Shown here in pieces: positions 31,239-33,205 of a DNA stretch of 33,205 nucleotides. How positions within the stretch are numbered: position 1 is the stretch's first letter; the number at the start of each line of letters is the position of its first letter. The notes beneath the pieces are model-generated. The model did no database searches, was not told the origin of the DNA, and was given only the letters and a program-made list of their open reading frames with translations. The DNA is from Candidimonas sp. (GTDB taxonomy: Bacteria > Pseudomonadota > Gammaproteobacteria > Burkholderiales > Burkholderiaceae_B): contig SCRC01000070.1 in assembly GCA_004297945.1 (NCBI GenBank), positions 1 to 33,205 on the forward strand, given 5' to 3'. A program made the position numbers and the translations under genes.

Positions 31239-32214
31239 ACCGGCGCAACACGCCCGGAAACACGCAAAGCATTTCATAGGCCAGATTGGCGCCAAGCAAG
31301 GCTGTCGTGCCGTGGGGATCGTACGGCGGCGCAATTTCCACAATATCTGCGCCAATGACATCCAGGCCCCAGGCGCCGCGAATAATTTCCAGCGCTTGCG
31401 GCACGGTCAGGCCGGCGATTTCGGGCGTACCTGTGCCCGGCGCATAGGCTGGATCTATACCGTCAATGTCAAAGCTAAGGTACACCGGGCCGCCAGCCAC
31501 GCGCGCGCGCACTTCTTCCATCAAGGGCGCTAAAGATTTGTTCCAACACTCCTCAACCTGCACGACCTTGAAACCCTGATCGCGGCACCAGTCGAAGTCT
31601 TCCGCCGTGTAGCCCGTGCCGCGTTGGCCTATCTGGACGACACGGTTGCAATCGAGCAAACCTTCTTCCACCGCCCGCCGAAACGGCGTGCCATGTGCAA
31701 TTTTCTCGCCGAACATGCTGTCGTTCACGTCGGCATGCGCATCAACGTGAATGAGGCCTATCTTTCCGTACTTTTTATGCAGGGCGCGCAAAATCGGCAG
31801 CACGATGGTATGGTCGCCACCCAGCGTAACCGGGCGGCAGCCCGAAGCAGCGATGCCGTCATATGCCTCTTCGATGATGCGGATCGAATCCAGCAGATTG
31901 TAGGGATTGATGGCCACATCGCCGATATCGGCCACTTGCAGCGCATCGAACGGCGCCGCCCGCGTCGCCATGTTGTAAGGGCGCAATAAAACGGATTCCG
32001 TACGGATCTGCCGCGGCCCAAACCGCGCTCCCGAGCGATTCGAGGTGCCCAAGTCGAACGGGACGCCGACGAAACAGGCATCCAGGCCTTCGCTACTCGT
32101 CACATGCGGCAGGCGCATCATGGTGGCAATTCCGCCAAAGCGCGGCATGTCGTTGCCGCCCAGCGGCTGATTCAATACCCTGGCGGTTGATTTACTCGCT
32201 AACTGATCCGACAT
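31237..32214 (-). CDS. Agmatinase/guanidinobutyrase-family ureohydrolase
   Basis: Hydrolyses a guanidino compound to urea and the matching amine with a binuclear Mn centre; cytoplasmic. It has 325 residues. Metal ligands are His135 (GGDHTIVLP), Asp158, His160 and Asp162 (HVDAHADVND), and Asp249 and Asp251 (SFDIDGIDPAYAPGTGTPE). The start ATG at 32214 has GGAG seven bases upstream. Agmatine, 4-guanidinobutyrate and 3-guanidinopropionate are all possible substrates and cannot be separated by motif reading. The omega-aminotransferase and aldehyde dehydrogenase beside it fit onward use of the amine product. It is 80 bases downstream of the dehydrogenase gene and probably co-transcribed. Confidence 0.92.
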   Translation of the reverse strand: MSDQLASKSTARVLNQPLGGNDMPRFGGIATMMRLPHVTSSEGLDACFVGVPFDLGTSNRSGARFGPRQIRTESVLLRPYNMATRAAPFDALQVADIGDVAINPYNLLDSIRIIEEAYDGIAASGCRPVTLGGDHTIVLPILRALHKKYGKIGLIHVDAHADVNDSMFGEKIAHGTPFRRAVEEGLLDCNRVVQIGQRGTGYTAEDFDWCRDQGFKVVQVEECWNKSLAPLMEEVRARVAGGPVYLSFDIDGIDPAYAPGTGTPEIAGLTVPQALEIIRGAWGLDVIGADIVEIAPPYDPHGTTALLGANLAYEMLCVFPGVLRR

Positions 32215-32294
32215 AAGAAACTCCGATAAAACAAATTTTTAAAATATGCGTGTCATAAAAAGGCAGCGATGGACAGCTTGGCGTTTGGTCGCCG

Positions 32295-33205
32295 CTATGA
32301 GCAAACGCAGCGCACGACATGCTTGATTTCCTGAAATGCCCGCATGCCCCATGGGCCCAGTTCGCGTCCGATACTGCTTTTTTTCATGCCGCCCCACGAT
32401 GTCTGCGGGAAGACCACCTGTGGGCTATTGACCCATACCAGCCCGACATCCAGCGCCGCCGATACGCGATCGGCTCTGTCCTTGTTGCCCGTCAATACGG
32501 TCGCGACCAGCCCGAACTCGCTCTGATTCGCCATGCTTACCGCTTCCTGTTCGCTATCGAAGGTATTAACGCACAACACCGGGCCAAATATTTCTTCGCG
32601 CCACAACGGACTATCCACAGGCACATCGGAAAATATCGTGGGCGCCAGATAAAACCCTTTCCCCGGGCCGACAGGCTGGCCGCCCGTCACCCTATGCAAA
32701 CCCGCAGTAATACCTTGTTCAATATACTTCAGTACCTTCCGATGCTGCTGACGGGTCGTCAAAGGCCCCATCATCGTGCGATCGTCCATGGGGTCGCCAA
32801 CCACAATAGCCTGCGCGCGCCGCTTCAAGCCCTGTATAAAATTTTCGGCCGCCGAGCGTTCGACCAGCACGCGCGAGGTTGCCGAACACATTTGCCCGGC
32901 GTTATAGAAGATGCCCTGGCAAACAATATCCAGCGCCAGATCCATATCGGCGTCGGCAAATACCAGCGCAGCCGATTTTCCCCCAAGCTCCAAACTAACG
33001 CTTTTTATATCATCCGCGGCCGATTTCATGACGGCTCCACCCACCGCGGTGCTGCCGGTAAATGACACCTTGCGAATATCGGGATGCGCCACCATGGCCG
33101 CGCCCACATCGGCGCCGCTACCCACAACCAGATTGAACACGCCGGCAGGCAAAGCGACGCGGTCAATAATCTCGGCCAGCGCGAGCTCGGGCAAAGGCGT
33201 CATTT
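32295..33205 (-). CDS. NAD(P)-dependent aldehyde dehydrogenase (5' end outside the window)
   Basis: The C-terminal 300 or so residues of an ALDH-superfamily enzyme; the missing first 180-200 residues lie beyond the right edge, since the visible sequence opens at TPLPELALAEI, an internal family position. FTGSTAVGG (cofactor loop), LELGGKSAALVF (general-base Glu) and NAGQMCSATSR (nucleophile Cys) are present, as is EEIFGPVLCVNTF. It resembles betaine-aldehyde and aminobutyraldehyde dehydrogenases. With the ureohydrolase and omega-aminotransferase it could oxidise the semialdehyde produced (succinic, malonic or aminobutyraldehyde); the specific substrate is inferred only. Just past its stop, GCGTTTG and CAAACGC can pair, but no T-run follows. 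Confidence 0.88.
   Translation of the reverse strand, partial: MTPLPELALAEIIDRVALPAGVFNLVVGSGADVGAAMVAHPDIRKVSFTGSTAVGGAVMKSAADDIKSVSLELGGKSAALVFADADMDLALDIVCQGIFYNAGQMCSATSRVLVERSAAENFIQGLKRRAQAIVVGDPMDDRTMMGPLTTRQQHRKVLKYIEQGITAGLHRVTGGQPVGPGKGFYLAPTIFSDVPVDSPLWREEIFGPVLCVNTFDSEQEAVSMANQSEFGLVATVLTGNKDRADRVSAALDVGLVWVNSPQVVFPQTSWGGMKKSSIGRELGPWGMRAFQEIKHVVRCVCS

Overview
The window reads as chromosomal DNA of a GC-rich betaproteobacterium, most likely a member of the Alcaligenaceae (Bordetella/Achromobacter/Pusillimonas-like). This placement is an inference from protein style (Coq7, ThyA-FolA, WbpO/WbpP, HmgA-FahA), codon use and gene neighbourhoods; no rRNA or other marker is present to confirm it. 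No phage, insertion sequence, tRNA, rRNA or CRISPR array was seen. Coding density is high.

Layout. (1) 32-4620, plus strand: an aromatic catabolic operon with an FAD monooxygenase, a DUF2783-type small protein, homogentisate dioxygenase (hmgA) and fumarylacetoacetase (fahA). (2) 4659-7554, minus strand: a PAP2 phosphatase fused to an isoprenylcysteine-methyltransferase-like domain, then a GlcD-type FAD oxidase. (3) 7722-9209, plus strand: phosphomannomutase/phosphoglucomutase carrying a repeat-derived insert of about 40 residues. (4) 9206-20813, minus strand: a surface-polysaccharide cluster. In transcription order it holds a WecA/WbpL-type initiating transferase, WbpO (UDP-HexNAc dehydrogenase), WbpP (4-epimerase), a MurJ/Wzx-like flippase, a GT4, an AsnB-type amidotransferase, a second GT4, and a double-headed GT4-GT4 protein. 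The predicted product contains GalNAcA-type sugars, probably amidated. No polymerase, chain-length regulator or ligase lies in the window. (5) 20814-21257: the only long gene-free stretch, holding a well-formed candidate small RNA on the minus strand with a looped-out anti-Shine-Dalgarno motif. (6) 21258-26200, minus strand: a compact cbb3-type oxidase operon (CcoS-CcoN fusion, CcoO, monoheme cytochrome c, SCO, membrane protein) followed by coq7. (7) 26383-28127, plus strand: osmC-like gene, thyA, folA. (8) 28253 to the end: a MocR regulator divergent from an omega-aminotransferase, then an agmatinase-family ureohydrolase and a truncated aldehyde dehydrogenase, together looking like a guanidino-compound or omega-amino-acid catabolic module.

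The least ordinary feature is a dispersed GTAG-type palindromic repeat (REP-like): GTAG, then a 7-bp stem GGCACCC-CTTGT-GGGTGCC. It occurs eight times plus degenerate relatives. It supplies the TAG stop codon of both fahA and folA, forms a 4 x 33 bp tandem array, makes terminator-like hairpins, forms an inverted pair with a compensatory stem change, and has entered the phosphomannomutase coding sequence in frame next to a 9-G tract. No transposase that could mobilise it is in the window.
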